This document shows, in pieces, positions 44,934 through 54,711 of a DNA stretch of 64,000 nt. Within the stretch, counting starts at the first letter, position 1. Each line of letters opens with the position of its first letter. The notes under the pieces were generated by a model that made no database searches, had not been told where the DNA came from, and saw nothing but the letters and a program-made list of their open reading frames with translations. Source of the DNA: Limnohabitans sp. (lineage in GTDB: Bacteria; Pseudomonadota; Gammaproteobacteria; Burkholderiales; Burkholderiaceae_C); contig JAOATL010000012.1 of the NCBI GenBank assembly GCA_030158125.1, positions 186,001 through 250,000 of the forward strand, written 5' to 3'. Position numbers and translations under genes: made by a program.

Positions 44934-45736
44934 ACTGCGCCCATGTTGCGCAGGGCGGCCTCCACGGCCGCTGCCGTTGCCATGGGTTTTTCCATTGGAA
45001 ACAGATGGGAGCCATCCAGCCACATGACGCGTCCCTTGGAGATGCTGTGTGTCATCTCGCTGCCCACCACTTTCATTTCACGCGAATGTGTGCCGCCAAT
45101 GAATGCCACGGCGCATTTGGGTGGGTGGCGTTTCAGCATAGAAGGCAAGTTGTGTGGCAGGGTGTTGTAGATCTGCGTCTCGATGTCGCGATCAAAACTT
45201 AGAATGCGTTCACCCTTTTCATTTTTCGTGCCATGCATGGCGTAGTCGTGCAGCACTTCAGGGTGCCAATGTGCAAATGCACGTTTGTGCTTGAAATGAT
45301 CAATCACCGCGTCGACATTGGGCCAGTGTTTTCGACGTGATTTGCTGATGCGGCCAGGACTGACATTGCCTATCCAATTTGTTTTCTTGGCCAGTTGAAG
45401 CGCGCTGGCTTTCCAACCACTCACCACAGGTGAGTCCAGCAAGACAACGCCAGCAGCCACTTCAGGGTGTTGCGATGCACACATCAAGCTGAGCATGCCA
45501 CCCAGTGAGTGACCAACCAAATAAGGTTTTTCGCCAGTCTGCGCCATCACCTTGCCGGCAAACTCGGCCAGCTCTTTCACCAAGAACGGCCAATTGCTGG
45601 TGACCGGGTATTCTGGGTTGTGTCCCAATTTTTCGATGGCATCGACTTGAAAGCCGCGCGCCACCAAATCCTCACGCAGAACACGATAGGTGCTGGCAGG
45701 AAAACTGTTGCCGTGCGAAAAAACAATCGAAGCCAT
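44924..45736 (-). CDS. Alpha/beta hydrolase coupled to the Anbu peptidase
   Basis: 270 residues from ATG 45736 (MASIVFSHGNSFPASTY); the ORF extends upstream but the extension overlaps the peptidase and is not hydrolase-like. VFSHGN oxyanion region, nucleophile elbow LVGHSLGGMLSLM (Ser) near 85, a late His in DGSHLFPMEKP. The start codon overlaps the stop of the Anbu gene by one base (TGATG), so translation is coupled. Substrate unknown; lipase/esterase type. Confidence 0.87.
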   Translation of the reverse strand: MASIVFSHGNSFPASTYRVLREDLVARGFQVDAIEKLGHNPEYPVTSNWPFLVKELAEFAGKVMAQTGEKPYLVGHSLGGMLSLMCASQHPEVAAGVVLLDSPVVSGWKASALQLAKKTNWIGNVSPGRISKSRRKHWPNVDAVIDHFKHKRAFAHWHPEVLHDYAMHGTKNEKGERILSFDRDIETQIYNTLPHNLPSMLKRHPPKCAVAFIGGTHSREMKVVGSEMTHSISKGRVMWLDGSHLFPMEKPMATAAAVEAALRNMGAVPK

Positions 45737-46560
45737 CAGATGAGTTTCTCTTCTGGGGTTGCAATCTTTTTCAAGGGTGCATTTCTGCTGGTGGTTTTTA
45801 AGGGGATGGTGGTGGCTTCGCCATTCCAAACAGGGTCTTCCAAGCTGTCAAACATCGCACGCAGTTTTTGTCCCCAGCTGTCGCGAAGCATGTTGAAGTA
45901 CGGGTTGTGCTCATCGATGCAGACCACCCGATCGCTTTGCAGTTTGTCGGCTTCATAGACCACCATGTCGAGCGGCAAGCCCACAGAGAGGTTAGATTTG
46001 AGTGTGGAGTCCATGGACACGAGTGCACACTTGGCTGCTTCGTCCAAAGGCGTGTCGGGTGTGATGACACGGTCGAGGACAGGCTTGCCGTATTTGGATT
46101 CACCAATTTGAAAGTAAGGCGTTTCGGCGGTGGCTTCAATGAAGTTACCAGGTGAGTAGACCTGGAACAGTCGCATGCCTTCACCAGCGATTTGCCCACC
46201 AAAAATCATGGACACATTGAAATCAACACCGCCCGCTTTGAGTGCGGCTGCATCGCGTTCATGCACATGTCGAACTGCTGCACCCAGCACACGGGCAGCA
46301 TCGAACATGCTTTTGGCATTCCAAATGGTGATCGGTTCTGCATCGGGGTGGTCGATGATTTTCTCAACTTGCAGCATTTCGCGCACAGATTGAGAAATAC
46401 TCAAATTGCCTGCAGACAACAAGACCATGAAACGATCGCCCGCTTTTTCGTAGATGATCATCTTGCGGTACGTGCTGATCATGTCCAGGCCAGCGTTGGT
46501 GCGCGAGTCTGACAAGAAAACCAAACCGGCACGGGTTTTAATGGCAACGCAATAAGTCAT
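45736..46560 (-). CDS. Anbu-type proteasome-related peptidase
   Basis: 274 residues. It begins MTYCVAIKTRAGLVFLSDSRTNAG, the signature of Anbu, the ancestral beta-subunit of the proteasome/HslV superfamily; Thr2 follows the initiator Met as the expected N-terminal nucleophile. Further: KMIIYEKAGDRFMVLLSAGN near 33, SMIFGGQIAGEGMRLFQVY near 118, CALVSMDSTLKSNLSVG near 180. No ATPase partner is present. The usual genes with Anbu (alpha-E, ATP-grasp, transglutaminase) are absent here. It lies 22 bases behind mutS and overlaps the hydrolase by one base. Confidence 0.9.
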   Translation of the reverse strand: MTYCVAIKTRAGLVFLSDSRTNAGLDMISTYRKMIIYEKAGDRFMVLLSAGNLSISQSVREMLQVEKIIDHPDAEPITIWNAKSMFDAARVLGAAVRHVHERDAAALKAGGVDFNVSMIFGGQIAGEGMRLFQVYSPGNFIEATAETPYFQIGESKYGKPVLDRVITPDTPLDEAAKCALVSMDSTLKSNLSVGLPLDMVVYEADKLQSDRVVCIDEHNPYFNMLRDSWGQKLRAMFDSLEDPVWNGEATTIPLKTTSRNAPLKKIATPEEKLI

Positions 46561-46582
46561 TCAACATCCTTTAAAAGGTGCG

Positions 46583-49243
46583 TCATTGTTCGGAGCGCTT
46601 CAAGACGCGCTGCAAACTGTAGAGGGCTTCCAGAGCTTCGCGGGGGCTGAGTGCATCTGGGTCAATCTGGGCTAAAGCTGCTTCTAGCGCGGAGGGACCC
46701 ACGTTTGCAGCGTCTGGCGGTGGGGCAAACAAGTCAACTTGGATGCGGTTTTCATTGGCGCCGGCTTCAAGTGCAGACAGTGTGTGTCGTGCGTGGTTCA
46801 ACACGCCGGTGGGCATGCCTGCCAACCGCGCCACTTGCACGCCGTAGCTCTTGCTGGCAGGGCCTGCTTGCAGTTCATGCAAGAACACGATGTCATTGCC
46901 CGACTCTGTGGCGCCAACGTGCATGTTCAAAGCAGCGTGGTGGGTGGCCGGAAATTCGGTGAGTTCAAAGTAATGCGTGGCAAACAGGGTGAAGGCTTGC
47001 GTTTTGTCGTGCAAGTGTGTGGCAATGCCACTGGCCAAGGCCAAGCCATCAAAGGTGGACGTGCCGCGACCAATCTCGTCCATGAGCACCAAGGACAAAG
47101 GCGTGGCACTGTGCAAAATTTGAGCGGCTTCGGTCATCTCCAGCATGAACGTCGATTGGGCATTGGCCAAGTCATCGGCCGCGCCGATGCGGGTGTGGAT
47201 GGCATCAATAGGCCCCAGCCTGCAACTGCTGGCGGGCACATGACTGCCGATGCTGGCTAAAAGCACAATCAATGCCACCTGCCGCATGTAGGTCGACTTA
47301 CCGCCCATGTTGGGGCCCGTAATGATTTGCAAACGCTGTTTGCTGTGCATCAAGCAATCGTTGGCAATAAAGCTGCCGCCCGAGGTTTCGGCCAGTCGCG
47401 CTTCCACCACGGGGTGACGGCCTTGCCTGATTTCAATGCAGGGCTCTTTCGCAAATTGGGGTGCGCACCAATTGAGTGTGGCGGCACGCTCGGTGAGTGT
47501 GCAAAGTGCGTCCAGTTGCGCCATGGCTTGCGCCAATTTGGTGAGTGCTTGAATGTGGTTTTGCAGTTGGTCAAGCAAAAGCTCGTACAAATATTTCTCG
47601 CGGGCCAGCGCGCGTTCCTGCGCTGACAAGGCTTTGTCTTCAAAGGCTTTGAGCTCGGGCGTGATGAAGCGCTCGGCATTCTTCAAGGTTTGACGGCGAC
47701 GGTAGTCGTCGGGCACTTTGTCAATTTGACCCTGCGTCACTTCAATGTAGAAGCCGTGCACCTTGTTGAATTGCACGCGCAAATTGGCAATGCCAGTGCG
47801 GGCTTTTTCGCGGGTTTCCAATTCGAGTAGGAAGTCATCGCAATTGGTTTGAATGGCGCGCAGTTCGTCCAGTTCGGCATCCAAGCCATGGGCCATCACA
47901 CCGCCATCGCGAATCAAATTGGCGGGTTCTTCAAGCAAGGCTTGTTGCAAAATTTCGGTGAGGCCCGCAGGCGGTTGCAAATCAAAATGGATGTCGTGCA
48001 ACAGTTTGGTGGGCGACAAATGCCCCAGTGTTTCTTGCAATTGCAGCGCCAAATTGGCGGAGCGAAGGAGGGCGTTTTTAAGCGCCACCAACTCACGCGG
48101 ACGCACTTGCTTGAGCGCAATGCGTGCCGTGATGCGCTCCACATCGCTGGCGCCTTTGAGTTGTTCACGCAAGCGCGACCAAATGGCCACACCGCTTTGG
48201 GCCGAAGCGCTTTGATCGTTCAACTGGTCAATGGCAGCAAGGCGTTCCACTGCAATTTGTCGATCACGGGGTGGGTTCAAAAGCCATTGTTTGAGCTGAC
48301 GACTGCCCATGCCGGTCATGCAGGTATCCAGCAAAGAGAACAGCGTGGGTGAGTCTTCACCGCGCAAAGTTTGCGTGAGTTCTAAGTTGCGACGTGTGCT
48401 GGTGGGGAGGTCAATGAGGTCATTGGCCTTTTGCACTTTGAGTTGCGACACATGGGGCAGCGCTCTGCCTTGAGTGTGTTCTGCATAAGTGAGCAAGGCA
48501 CCAGCTGCGGCATGCGCATGGCCTAGTTTGTCGGCATCCCACGCGGCCAAACTGGCAACGTTGAGTTGTTTGGTGAGCTTGCCGTGACCCAAGCCTGCTT
48601 CGTATTGAAAGTCGGGGCGCAAAGTGAGGGACAGTGCCAAGCCTCGTTGGCCCAATCGCATCGATTGGAGTTGCTGTTCCCACTTGGGTGTGATGCTGGC
48701 GCTGACCAACAATTCACTTGGAGAGATTCGTTCTAACCAATCGGCCAATTCGTCGTGCGTGCATTCGGCCAAATGCAAGACACCTTGCGTAACGCTCAGC
48801 CAAGCCAAGCCGCAGGCATTGCGCGGTGCAATGTGCAGCGACAACAAAATGGCTTCGCTTTTGTCGGACAGCAACTCGGTGTCGGTGAGGGTGCCCGGGG
48901 TGACGACGCGAACGACTTTGCGTTCGACGGGGCCTTTGCTGGTGGCCACATCGCCCACTTGCTCGCAGATGGCCACTGACTCGCCCAGCTTGATGAGCTT
49001 GGCCAGATAGTTTTCAACTGAATGAAATGGTACGCCCGCCATGGCAATGGGTTTGCCGGCGGTTTGACCGCGGTGGGTGAGGGTGATGTCCATGAGGCCA
49101 GCTGCACGCTCGGCGTCTTCAAAGAACATTTCGTAAAAGTCACCCATCCGGTAAAAAACCAGGGTGTCAGGGAACTCCGCCTTGATGCGCAGGTACTGCT
49201 GCATCATGGGGGTGTGGGCACTCAGGTCGAGCGCGTCTGTCAT
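46583..49243 (-). CDS. mutS: DNA mismatch repair protein MutS
   Basis: 886 residues. Mismatch-binding domain with the wedge [15 protein letters not shown] (Phe-x-Glu in MGDFYEMF) near residue 36, core and lever at about 280-570, Walker A in [17 protein letters not shown] near 630, [16 protein letters not shown] (Walker B and D loop) near 710, and [11 protein letters not shown] near 745. It recognises mismatches with MutL. It starts 3 bases after suhB and is followed by anbu after 22 bases, which makes one operon likely. Confidence 0.97.
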   Translation of the reverse strand: MTDALDLSAHTPMMQQYLRIKAEFPDTLVFYRMGDFYEMFFEDAERAAGLMDITLTHRGQTAGKPIAMAGVPFHSVENYLAKLIKLGESVAICEQVGDVATSKGPVERKVVRVVTPGTLTDTELLSDKSEAILLSLHIAPRNACGLAWLSVTQGVLHLAECTHDELADWLERISPSELLVSASITPKWEQQLQSMRLGQRGLALSLTLRPDFQYEAGLGHGKLTKQLNVASLAAWDADKLGHAHAAAGALLTYAEHTQGRALPHVSQLKVQKANDLIDLPTSTRRNLELTQTLRGEDSPTLFSLLDTCMTGMGSRQLKQWLLNPPRDRQIAVERLAAIDQLNDQSASAQSGVAIWSRLREQLKGASDVERITARIALKQVRPRELVALKNALLRSANLALQLQETLGHLSPTKLLHDIHFDLQPPAGLTEILQQALLEEPANLIRDGGVMAHGLDAELDELRAIQTNCDDFLLELETREKARTGIANLRVQFNKVHGFYIEVTQGQIDKVPDDYRRRQTLKNAERFITPELKAFEDKALSAQERALAREKYLYELLLDQLQNHIQALTKLAQAMAQLDALCTLTERAATLNWCAPQFAKEPCIEIRQGRHPVVEARLAETSGGSFIANDCLMHSKQRLQIITGPNMGGKSTYMRQVALIVLLASIGSHVPASSCRLGPIDAIHTRIGAADDLANAQSTFMLEMTEAAQILHSATPLSLVLMDEIGRGTSTFDGLALASGIATHLHDKTQAFTLFATHYFELTEFPATHHAALNMHVGATESGNDIVFLHELQAGPASKSYGVQVARLAGMPTGVLNHARHTLSALEAGANENRIQVDLFAPPPDAANVGPSALEAALAQIDPDALSPREALEALYSLQRVLKRSEQ

Positions 49244-49246
49244 GGC

Positions 49247-50146
49247 TTAGAAGGGGCTGTCCGTTGAGTCTTGACCTGCCTGAGATGCTGCTGCATCTTT
49301 GGCGTCAGCGGCGCGCACAGAAGCTTTCTCGCCAGCGCTGGCAAACTTGCTGTACTTGCTGAGGATCGGGACCAGCTGGCCGTAAATTTTTGGGGTGCCA
49401 GCCAAGCATTCTTTTTGATCCAAGAAGTCGGCCTCGCCTGTGAAGTTGCCTACCAGGCCGCCAGCTTCTGTCACCAGCAATGAACCTGCGGCCACATCCC
49501 AAATTTGCAAGCCTGTTTCAAAGAAGGCATCAGTGAAGCCTGCGGCCACGTAGGCCAAGTCCAAAGCAGCAGCGCCAGGACGACGCAGACCCGCTGTGCG
49601 TTGCATCACATCACCCATCATGCGCAGGTACTGGTTGAAGTTGTCACCAGGACGGAAGGGGAAGCCTGTGGAAATGAGGCACTCGTGCATTTGGGTGCGC
49701 TTGCTGGTGCGCAAACGGCGGTCGTTCATGTACGCGCCGCGGCCTTTGGTGGCCGTGAACAAATCGTTGCGCGAGGGGTCGTACACCACGGCTTGTTCGA
49801 CTTTGCCATTGACGGCCAGCGCAATGCTGACGCAATAAACAGGAAAGCCGTGGATGAAATTGGTGGTGCCATCGAGGGGGTCGATGATCCAGACGTGGTC
49901 GGCGTCGGGGTTGCCGTGCGTTTTGCCAGACTCTTCGGCCAAGATGCCGTGATGAGGATACGCGGTGAGCAGGGTTTCGATGATGGCGTTTTCGCTGGCC
50001 AAGTCGACTTCGGTCACAAAGTCGTTGACTTGTTTTTGCGAAATTCGAACAGCCTCCACGTCCAAGGCGGCGCGGTTGATGATGGCGCCTGCGGCGCGTG
50101 CAGCCTTGACGGCTACGTTGAGCATGGGGTGGAGATTGGTCGACAT
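49247..50146 (-). CDS. suhB: Inositol-1-monophosphatase family protein SuhB
   Basis: 299 residues. Mg-dependent phosphatase fold: ILAEESGK near residue 68, [17 protein letters not shown] near 86 (metal site DPLDGT), and [16 protein letters not shown] near 217. In E. coli SuhB works with NusA/B/E/G in antitermination of rRNA transcription. The C-terminus has an extra Ala/Ser-rich tail of about 35 residues. The start ATG at 50146 has no purine-rich Shine-Dalgarno; a boxA-like sequence takes that position. First gene of the apparent suhB-mutS-anbu-hydrolase operon. Confidence 0.93.
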   Translation of the reverse strand: MSTNLHPMLNVAVKAARAAGAIINRAALDVEAVRISQKQVNDFVTEVDLASENAIIETLLTAYPHHGILAEESGKTHGNPDADHVWIIDPLDGTTNFIHGFPVYCVSIALAVNGKVEQAVVYDPSRNDLFTATKGRGAYMNDRRLRTSKRTQMHECLISTGFPFRPGDNFNQYLRMMGDVMQRTAGLRRPGAAALDLAYVAAGFTDAFFETGLQIWDVAAGSLLVTEAGGLVGNFTGEADFLDQKECLAGTPKIYGQLVPILSKYSKFASAGEKASVRAADAKDAAASQAGQDSTDSPF

Positions 50147-50149
50147 GAA

Positions 50150-50161
50150 TTTTTAAGAGCA
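50150..50161 (-). promoter_or_regulatory. boxA-like element in front of suhB
   Basis: On the minus strand TGCTCTTAAAAA matches the rRNA boxA TGCTCTTTAACA at 10 of 12 bases. It ends three bases before the start codon, in the ribosome-binding position. In E. coli boxA-bound NusB/NusE with SuhB represses suhB translation. The same feedback is inferred here. Confidence 0.55.
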
Positions 50162-50164
50162 AAA

Positions 50165-50179
50165 ACGGAGGTCCTCCGT
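50165..50179 (-). promoter_or_regulatory. Attenuator-like hairpin in the suhB leader
   Basis: The 15-base near-palindrome ACGGAGGACCTCCGT (minus strand) is followed at once by TTTT and then the boxA-like element. A 5-bp stem with a 5-base loop and the T-tract resembles a weak terminator, perhaps part of the suhB feedback. It could also be a protein-binding dyad. Confidence 0.4.
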
Positions 50180-50279
50180 GCGATGACAGAGGCGAATGGC
50201 GCATTTTCCCATGAAATTGGCTTACAAGGCGTTGGATAAGCCGGTTTTTGGACATTTTGAGGCGACAGGAACTGGGACA

Positions 50280-51059
50280 ATGTCGCCTATGCGAACCCGA
50301 TTTATCTTGATTGAAACCAGCCACCCCGGCAATGTGGGGGCAGCCGCCCGTGCGCTCAAAGTCATGGGCTTTGATGAAATGGTGCTGGTAGCACCCCGTT
50401 ATGCCAATGTGCTGCGCAAAGAAGAGACCATTCAAAGGGCCAGTGGTGCCAACGATGTCTTGGACAAAACGCGCATTGTGGACACCTTGGAAGAGGCGCT
50501 GGAGGGTATTTCTCACTTGTGCGCCACGGCCATGACACCTCGGGATTTTGGGCCGCCCACGCGCGCCCCACGGGCGCACTTTGACATGTTGCTGGGCCGG
50601 CAATCCGCTGCAGCGGATGCGCCAACCCCTGCCACGCCTGTTGAGCCCATTTCTTCTATTGGTTTCTTGTTTGGCTCCGAACGCTTTGGCATGAAAAACG
50701 AGGATGTTTACAAGTGCCATGTGGCTTTGTCGATTCCCACCAATCCCCAATTTGGCTCACTGAATTTGGCGGCAGCCCTGCAACTTGTCGCCTATGAGTG
50801 GCGCTTGGCTTTGGGTGGTTTTCCAGTTGCGTCCCCCGTGGCTGAATCTGCTTTGGCGGACGCCAGTCAGGTGTCAGGCATGCTGGCGCACTTGGAAAAA
50901 GCTTTGGTTGAAGTGGGTTTCCTGGATCCCGCCGCACCTAAAAAGCTCATGCCCCGCTTGAACCAGTTGTTCAATCGTGCCAACCTCAGCCCTGAAGAAA
51001 TCCATATTCTGCGAGGTGTTGCTAAGGCCATGATCGAAGCTGCACACGCAAAACGCTAG
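50280..51059 (+). CDS. trmJ: tRNA (cytidine/uridine-32-2'-O)-methyltransferase
   Basis: 259 residues from ATG 50280 (MSPMRTRFILIETSHPGN), behind AGGA at a suitable distance; ATG 50289 is an alternative. SPOUT fold: HPGNVGAAARALKVMGFDEM near residue 17, LCATAMTPRDFGPPTRAPR near 80, the SAM knot IGFLFGSERFGMKNEDVY near 125, and IPTNPQFGSLNLAAALQLVA near 150. Methylates position 32 of several tRNAs. Divergent from suhB; followed by cysE after 24 bases. Confidence 0.93.
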   Translation: MSPMRTRFILIETSHPGNVGAAARALKVMGFDEMVLVAPRYANVLRKEETIQRASGANDVLDKTRIVDTLEEALEGISHLCATAMTPRDFGPPTRAPRAHFDMLLGRQSAAADAPTPATPVEPISSIGFLFGSERFGMKNEDVYKCHVALSIPTNPQFGSLNLAAALQLVAYEWRLALGGFPVASPVAESALADASQVSGMLAHLEKALVEVGFLDPAAPKKLMPRLNQLFNRANLSPEEIHILRGVAKAMIEAAHAKR

Positions 51060-51083
51060 ACTAGGCGCATTGAAAAGAAGCTT

Positions 51084-51863
51084 ATGTTTGCACGTTTACA
51101 TTCCGACATCCAATGCATCCTCGACCGTGATCCTGCTGCGCGCAGTGCATGGGAGGTGCTGACGTGTTACCCCGGCTTGCATGCGGTGGTCATGCATCGC
51201 TGGGCCAATGCTTGTTGGCGTGCGGGTTTCAAATGGTTGGGTCGTTTTATTTCCAACTTTTCACGCTGGATCACCGGCATTGAAATTCACCCGGGTGCGA
51301 CCTTGGGTGAGCGCGTTTTCTTTGACCATGGCATGGGCATCGTGATTGGCGAAACGGCCGAAATTGGCGACGGCTGCACCATTTATCACGGGGTGACCTT
51401 GGGCGGTACATCTTTGTACAAAGGCGCCAAGCGCCATCCTACCTTGGGCAAAGATGTGGTGGTGGGTGCCGGTGCCAAAGTCTTGGGCGGTTTTACGGTG
51501 GGAGATGGCGCTAAGGTTGGCTCCAACGCTGTGGTCACCAAGCCCGTACCAGCGGGCGCCACAGCTGTGGGCAACCCTGCGCGCATCATCCAAGAAGATC
51601 AAGATGTGCAGCGCGAAGCAGTTGCTTCCAAGATGGGCTTTTCTGCTTATGGCGTGACGCAAAATGACGATCCCTTGTCTCAAGCCATGCGCGGCTTGAT
51701 TGACAACGCGGCCAGCCAAGAACATCAAATTGCCATGCTGTGGCAAGCCTTGGAAAAGATGAATGCCAACCAAGGCAACACCGAAGGCATTCAAATGCCT
51801 GGCGATGCCGCCAAAAGTGAAACCTTTGAAGCTGAAAAACTCAATCAATTGGTCGGCAAATAA
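51084..51863 (+). CDS. cysE: Serine O-acetyltransferase
   Basis: 259 residues; acetylates serine for cysteine synthesis. N-terminal helical part with [19 protein letters not shown] and [14 protein letters not shown], then the left-handed beta-helix of hexapeptide repeats, about residues 65-170, with [21 protein letters not shown] and [14 protein letters not shown] (catalytic His). The C-terminal part after 175 is longer than in the shortest CysE forms and lacks a recognised domain. Clustered with trmJ as often in betaproteobacteria. Confidence 0.95.
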   Translation: MFARLHSDIQCILDRDPAARSAWEVLTCYPGLHAVVMHRWANACWRAGFKWLGRFISNFSRWITGIEIHPGATLGERVFFDHGMGIVIGETAEIGDGCTIYHGVTLGGTSLYKGAKRHPTLGKDVVVGAGAKVLGGFTVGDGAKVGSNAVVTKPVPAGATAVGNPARIIQEDQDVQREAVASKMGFSAYGVTQNDDPLSQAMRGLIDNAASQEHQIAMLWQALEKMNANQGNTEGIQMPGDAAKSETFEAEKLNQLVGK

Positions 51864-51918
51864 AGCCGATTTTCACAGCAGTCTGTCTGTGATAGCGCCG
51901 CTCAGGGCGAGCATCGCC

Positions 51919-52515
51919 TCAAGCTTTGGGTGGACGAATGGCGGTCTTGGGTCTGAACGCTTTGCAAACCTCATCATGGGTTTCAAGGTAGGGGCCGCCA
52001 ATCAAATCAATGCAATAGGGCACGGCGGCAAAAATGCCGTGCACCACGCTTTGCCCTTGGCTGTCTTTCAAACCTTCTAGCGTTTCGGCAATGGACTTGG
52101 GTTGACCTGGCAAGTTGATGATCAAACTTTGCCCACGAATAACGGCCACCTGGCGCGACAAAATAGCCGTTGGCACAAACTTCAAACTGATTTGACGCAT
52201 TTGCTCGCCAAAGCCTGGCATTTCTTTGTCTGCAATGGCCAGTGTCGCCTCGGGCGTCACGTCGCGAATGGCAGGACCCGTGCCACCGGTCGTGAGTACC
52301 AAACTGCAACCTGCATCGACCAATTCCACCAGCGTGGCGCTGATGCGATCTTTTTCGTCAGGTATGAGTCGCGCTTCGAACTGCAAGGCGTTTTTCAGGG
52401 CTTGTGTGAGCCATGTTTGCAAAGCGGGAAGGCCTTTGTCCTCATAGACGCCAGTGCTGGCGCGATCGCTGATGGAGACGATGCCAATTTTGACGGGGTC
52501 GTGAAGGGTTGTCAT
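51919..52515 (-). CDS. mog: Molybdopterin adenylyltransferase
   Basis: 198 residues from ATG 52515 (MTTLHDPVKIGIVSISDRAS); upstream reading in the same frame is low-complexity and overlaps yjgA. Mog fold: VLTTGGTGPAIRDVTPEATL near residue 75 and IINLPGQPKSIAETL near 145. It adenylates molybdopterin before Mo insertion. NasA in this window is a molybdenum enzyme and needs this cofactor. It lies 29 bases behind yjgA. Confidence 0.93.
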   Translation of the reverse strand: MTTLHDPVKIGIVSISDRASTGVYEDKGLPALQTWLTQALKNALQFEARLIPDEKDRISATLVELVDAGCSLVLTTGGTGPAIRDVTPEATLAIADKEMPGFGEQMRQISLKFVPTAILSRQVAVIRGQSLIINLPGQPKSIAETLEGLKDSQGQSVVHGIFAAVPYCIDLIGGPYLETHDEVCKAFRPKTAIRPPKA

Positions 52516-52544
52516 AGCTGTCAGGGCTGAAAGGACGTTGGAAA

Positions 52545-53216
52545 TCAGTGTGCTTCGTTGAGATCTTCGGGATTGGCGTCTTCTTCGCCTTTGCCTTCTG
52601 CTTGGCTTAATTCGGCGCGTACCAGTTGGAAGATCTCGCGGAAAGCGCGGCTTTGACGGGGTGCCAAACCTTGGGAAACAGTAGCAGCTGAAACGGCGGG
52701 TGCATCTTTGCGCGCCTGGCGAATGAGCGCTCGCAACTGCTGGCTGTCTGTGCTGGGAAAGCTTTGCAGCCATTCACCGCAGGCGCTGTCGTCGCTGATG
52801 AGTCGGTCACGCCATTGCTCGGCCAAATGGAGCTGCAATGTTTCTTGGGCGGAGCCTTGGCTCTGCTCTAGCAGGGCAGCGCGGACACCCTCCACAGCCT
52901 CTTCATCCAGTTTGCGCATGAGCTTGCCAATGAACTGCATTTGTCGGCGTTTGCCTTCAAAATTGGTGATGCGTTTGGCTTCTGCCACGGCTTCGACCAG
53001 TTTGTCTGGTAAGTCGACTTTGGCCATCAAATCGGCACGCAAGATGAGCAGGCTTTCGCCCAGCTTTTGCAACTCGTCACTTTCCCGCTTGAGCTCGGTG
53101 CGGCTGGGCTCATCGCTGCCGCCCTTGAGTTCACGTTTGAGCTCTAGGTCTAACTCACTGCCTTCAGCAACAAATTGACCTTGAACGAAATAACCTTTTT
53201 TGAATTTACGGGACAT
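52545..53216 (-). CDS. yjgA: Ribosome-associated protein YjgA/DarP (DUF615)
   Basis: 223 residues from ATG 53216 (MSRKFKKGYFVQG). All-helical DUF615 protein: EPSRTELKRESDELQKLGES near residue 35, LPDKLVEAVAEAKRITNFEG near 65, RQMQFIGKLMRKLD near 87, REIFQLVRAEL near 200. In E. coli it binds the assembling 50S subunit. C-terminal acidic tail (EGKGEEDANPEDLNE). Divergent from pmbA, as in many betaproteobacteria. Confidence 0.93.
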   Translation of the reverse strand: MSRKFKKGYFVQGQFVAEGSELDLELKRELKGGSDEPSRTELKRESDELQKLGESLLILRADLMAKVDLPDKLVEAVAEAKRITNFEGKRRQMQFIGKLMRKLDEEAVEGVRAALLEQSQGSAQETLQLHLAEQWRDRLISDDSACGEWLQSFPSTDSQQLRALIRQARKDAPAVSAATVSQGLAPRQSRAFREIFQLVRAELSQAEGKGEEDANPEDLNEAH

Positions 53217-53307
53217 GTGAGCGCTGAAACCTTTGTACGGGACGGCAAGTATCATAGCCGTCACTTAGAATTTTAATGAATTGATCGTTTTGAAGAACCC
53301 GACCCCT

Positions 53308-54711
53308 ATGACGAAAAAAACCAAGGCATCCACGCAAGCATTGAACACACAGGCACACGATGGTTTCAGCTATAGCCGCAACTATTTCGAGGGATTGGTT
53401 GATTCTGCCTTGAAACACGCCAAAAAGCTTGGTGCGACCGATGCCGGCGCTGAAGCTTCTGAAGGTTGTGGTCTCAGTGTCAGCGTTCGCAAGGGCGAAC
53501 TGGAGACGGTAGAGCGCAACCGCGACAAATCTTTGGGTGTGACGGTGTATGTGGGCCATCGCCGCGGCAACGCCAGTACGTCTGACTTTTCTGAGGCCGC
53601 CATTCAGCAAACTGTGCAGGCAGCTTACGACATCGCGCGTTTTACAGCGGAAGACCCTACGGCCGGTTTGCCTGACGAAGAAGACATTGCCAAAGATCAA
53701 CCCGAACTGGATTTGTTTCACCCATGGGCTATCAACAGCGAAGAGGCTGCCAAACTGGCATTGACCTGTGAACAAGCAGCTTTGAGTACCAGTCGTCGAA
53801 TCACCAACAGCGATGGTGCCGGCGTATCCGCACAGCAAAGTCATTTCTTCAGTGCGCACACCCATGGTTTTAGAGGTGGATATGCCAGTTCGCGTCACAG
53901 CATGTCGGTGGCGCCCATCGCGGCCATGCCTGGGAAAAATGCTGAAATGCAGCGAGATGCTTGGTTCACGTCCATGCGTTCGGCCGATCAAATGGCGTCT
54001 CCTGAAGCCGTTGGCCGCTACGCCGCAGAACGCGCACTCAGTCGCTTGGGAAGCCGCAAGATTCCCACCACCGAGTGTCCCGTGTTGTTTGAATCTCCAG
54101 TGGCTGCAGGTCTGCTGGGCGGCTTTGTGCAGGCGGTGAGTGGTGGCTCGCTGTATCGCAAAACCAGTTTCTTGGTAGATTCAATGGGCAAGCAAATCTT
54201 TCCCAAACACATCGAAGTTTTGGAAGATCCCCATGTGTTGCGAGGCAAAGGCAGCTCGCCTTTTGATGATGAAGGCGTGCGCGGTTTGAAACGCAAAGTT
54301 GTGGCGGGTGGCCGCGTTGAAGGGTACTTCTTGAGTAGCTATTCCGCGCGCAAGTTGGGTATGAAAACCACGGGCAATGCGGGTGGCTCCCACAACTTGG
54401 TCTTGAGTTCCAAACTCACGCGCTCCAGTGATGATTTGAAAGCCATGCTCCAAAAATTGGGCACCGGTTTGTTTGTCATCGAGTTGATGGGCCAGGGCGT
54501 CAATTACGTCACAGGCGACTATTCACGCGGTGCTTCAGGCTTCTGGGTTGAGAACGGCGAGATTGCTTTTCCCGTTCACGAAATCACCATTGCGGGCAAT
54601 TTGAAAACCATGTTCAAGGGCATTGAAGCTGTGGGCGCAGATGCTTACAACTACGGTGCCAAAACCATTGGCTCCGTGCTCATCAATCGGATGAAGGTGG
54701 CGGGCAGTTAA
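53308..54711 (+). CDS. pmbA: Metalloprotease PmbA/TldE
   Basis: 467 residues from ATG 53308 (MTKKTKAST). U62 family: SEGCGLSVSVRKGELETVERN near residue 53, NRDKSLGVTVYVGHRRGNAS near 70, and GNAGGSHNLVLS near 360 with GVNYVTGDYSRGASGFWVENG near 400. PmbA/TldE lacks the metal site itself and works with TldD, whose gene is not in the window. Roles: peptide maturation and CcdA/microcin processing in E. coli. The stop overlaps the next start (TAATG). Confidence 0.93.
   Translation: MTKKTKASTQALNTQAHDGFSYSRNYFEGLVDSALKHAKKLGATDAGAEASEGCGLSVSVRKGELETVERNRDKSLGVTVYVGHRRGNASTSDFSEAAIQQTVQAAYDIARFTAEDPTAGLPDEEDIAKDQPELDLFHPWAINSEEAAKLALTCEQAALSTSRRITNSDGAGVSAQQSHFFSAHTHGFRGGYASSRHSMSVAPIAAMPGKNAEMQRDAWFTSMRSADQMASPEAVGRYAAERALSRLGSRKIPTTECPVLFESPVAAGLLGGFVQAVSGGSLYRKTSFLVDSMGKQIFPKHIEVLEDPHVLRGKGSSPFDDEGVRGLKRKVVAGGRVEGYFLSSYSARKLGMKTTGNAGGSHNLVLSSKLTRSSDDLKAMLQKLGTGLFVIELMGQGVNYVTGDYSRGASGFWVENGEIAFPVHEITIAGNLKTMFKGIEAVGADAYNYGAKTIGSVLINRMKVAGS

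Noticed and set aside
50196..50279. N-terminal extension of TrmJ
   Set aside because: Not SPOUT-like; ATG 50280 has a better ribosome site and fits the family N-terminus.
52516..52773. 86-residue N-terminal extension of Mog
   Set aside because: The extension is Arg-rich low complexity, overlaps the end of yjgA, and the family start is at 52515.
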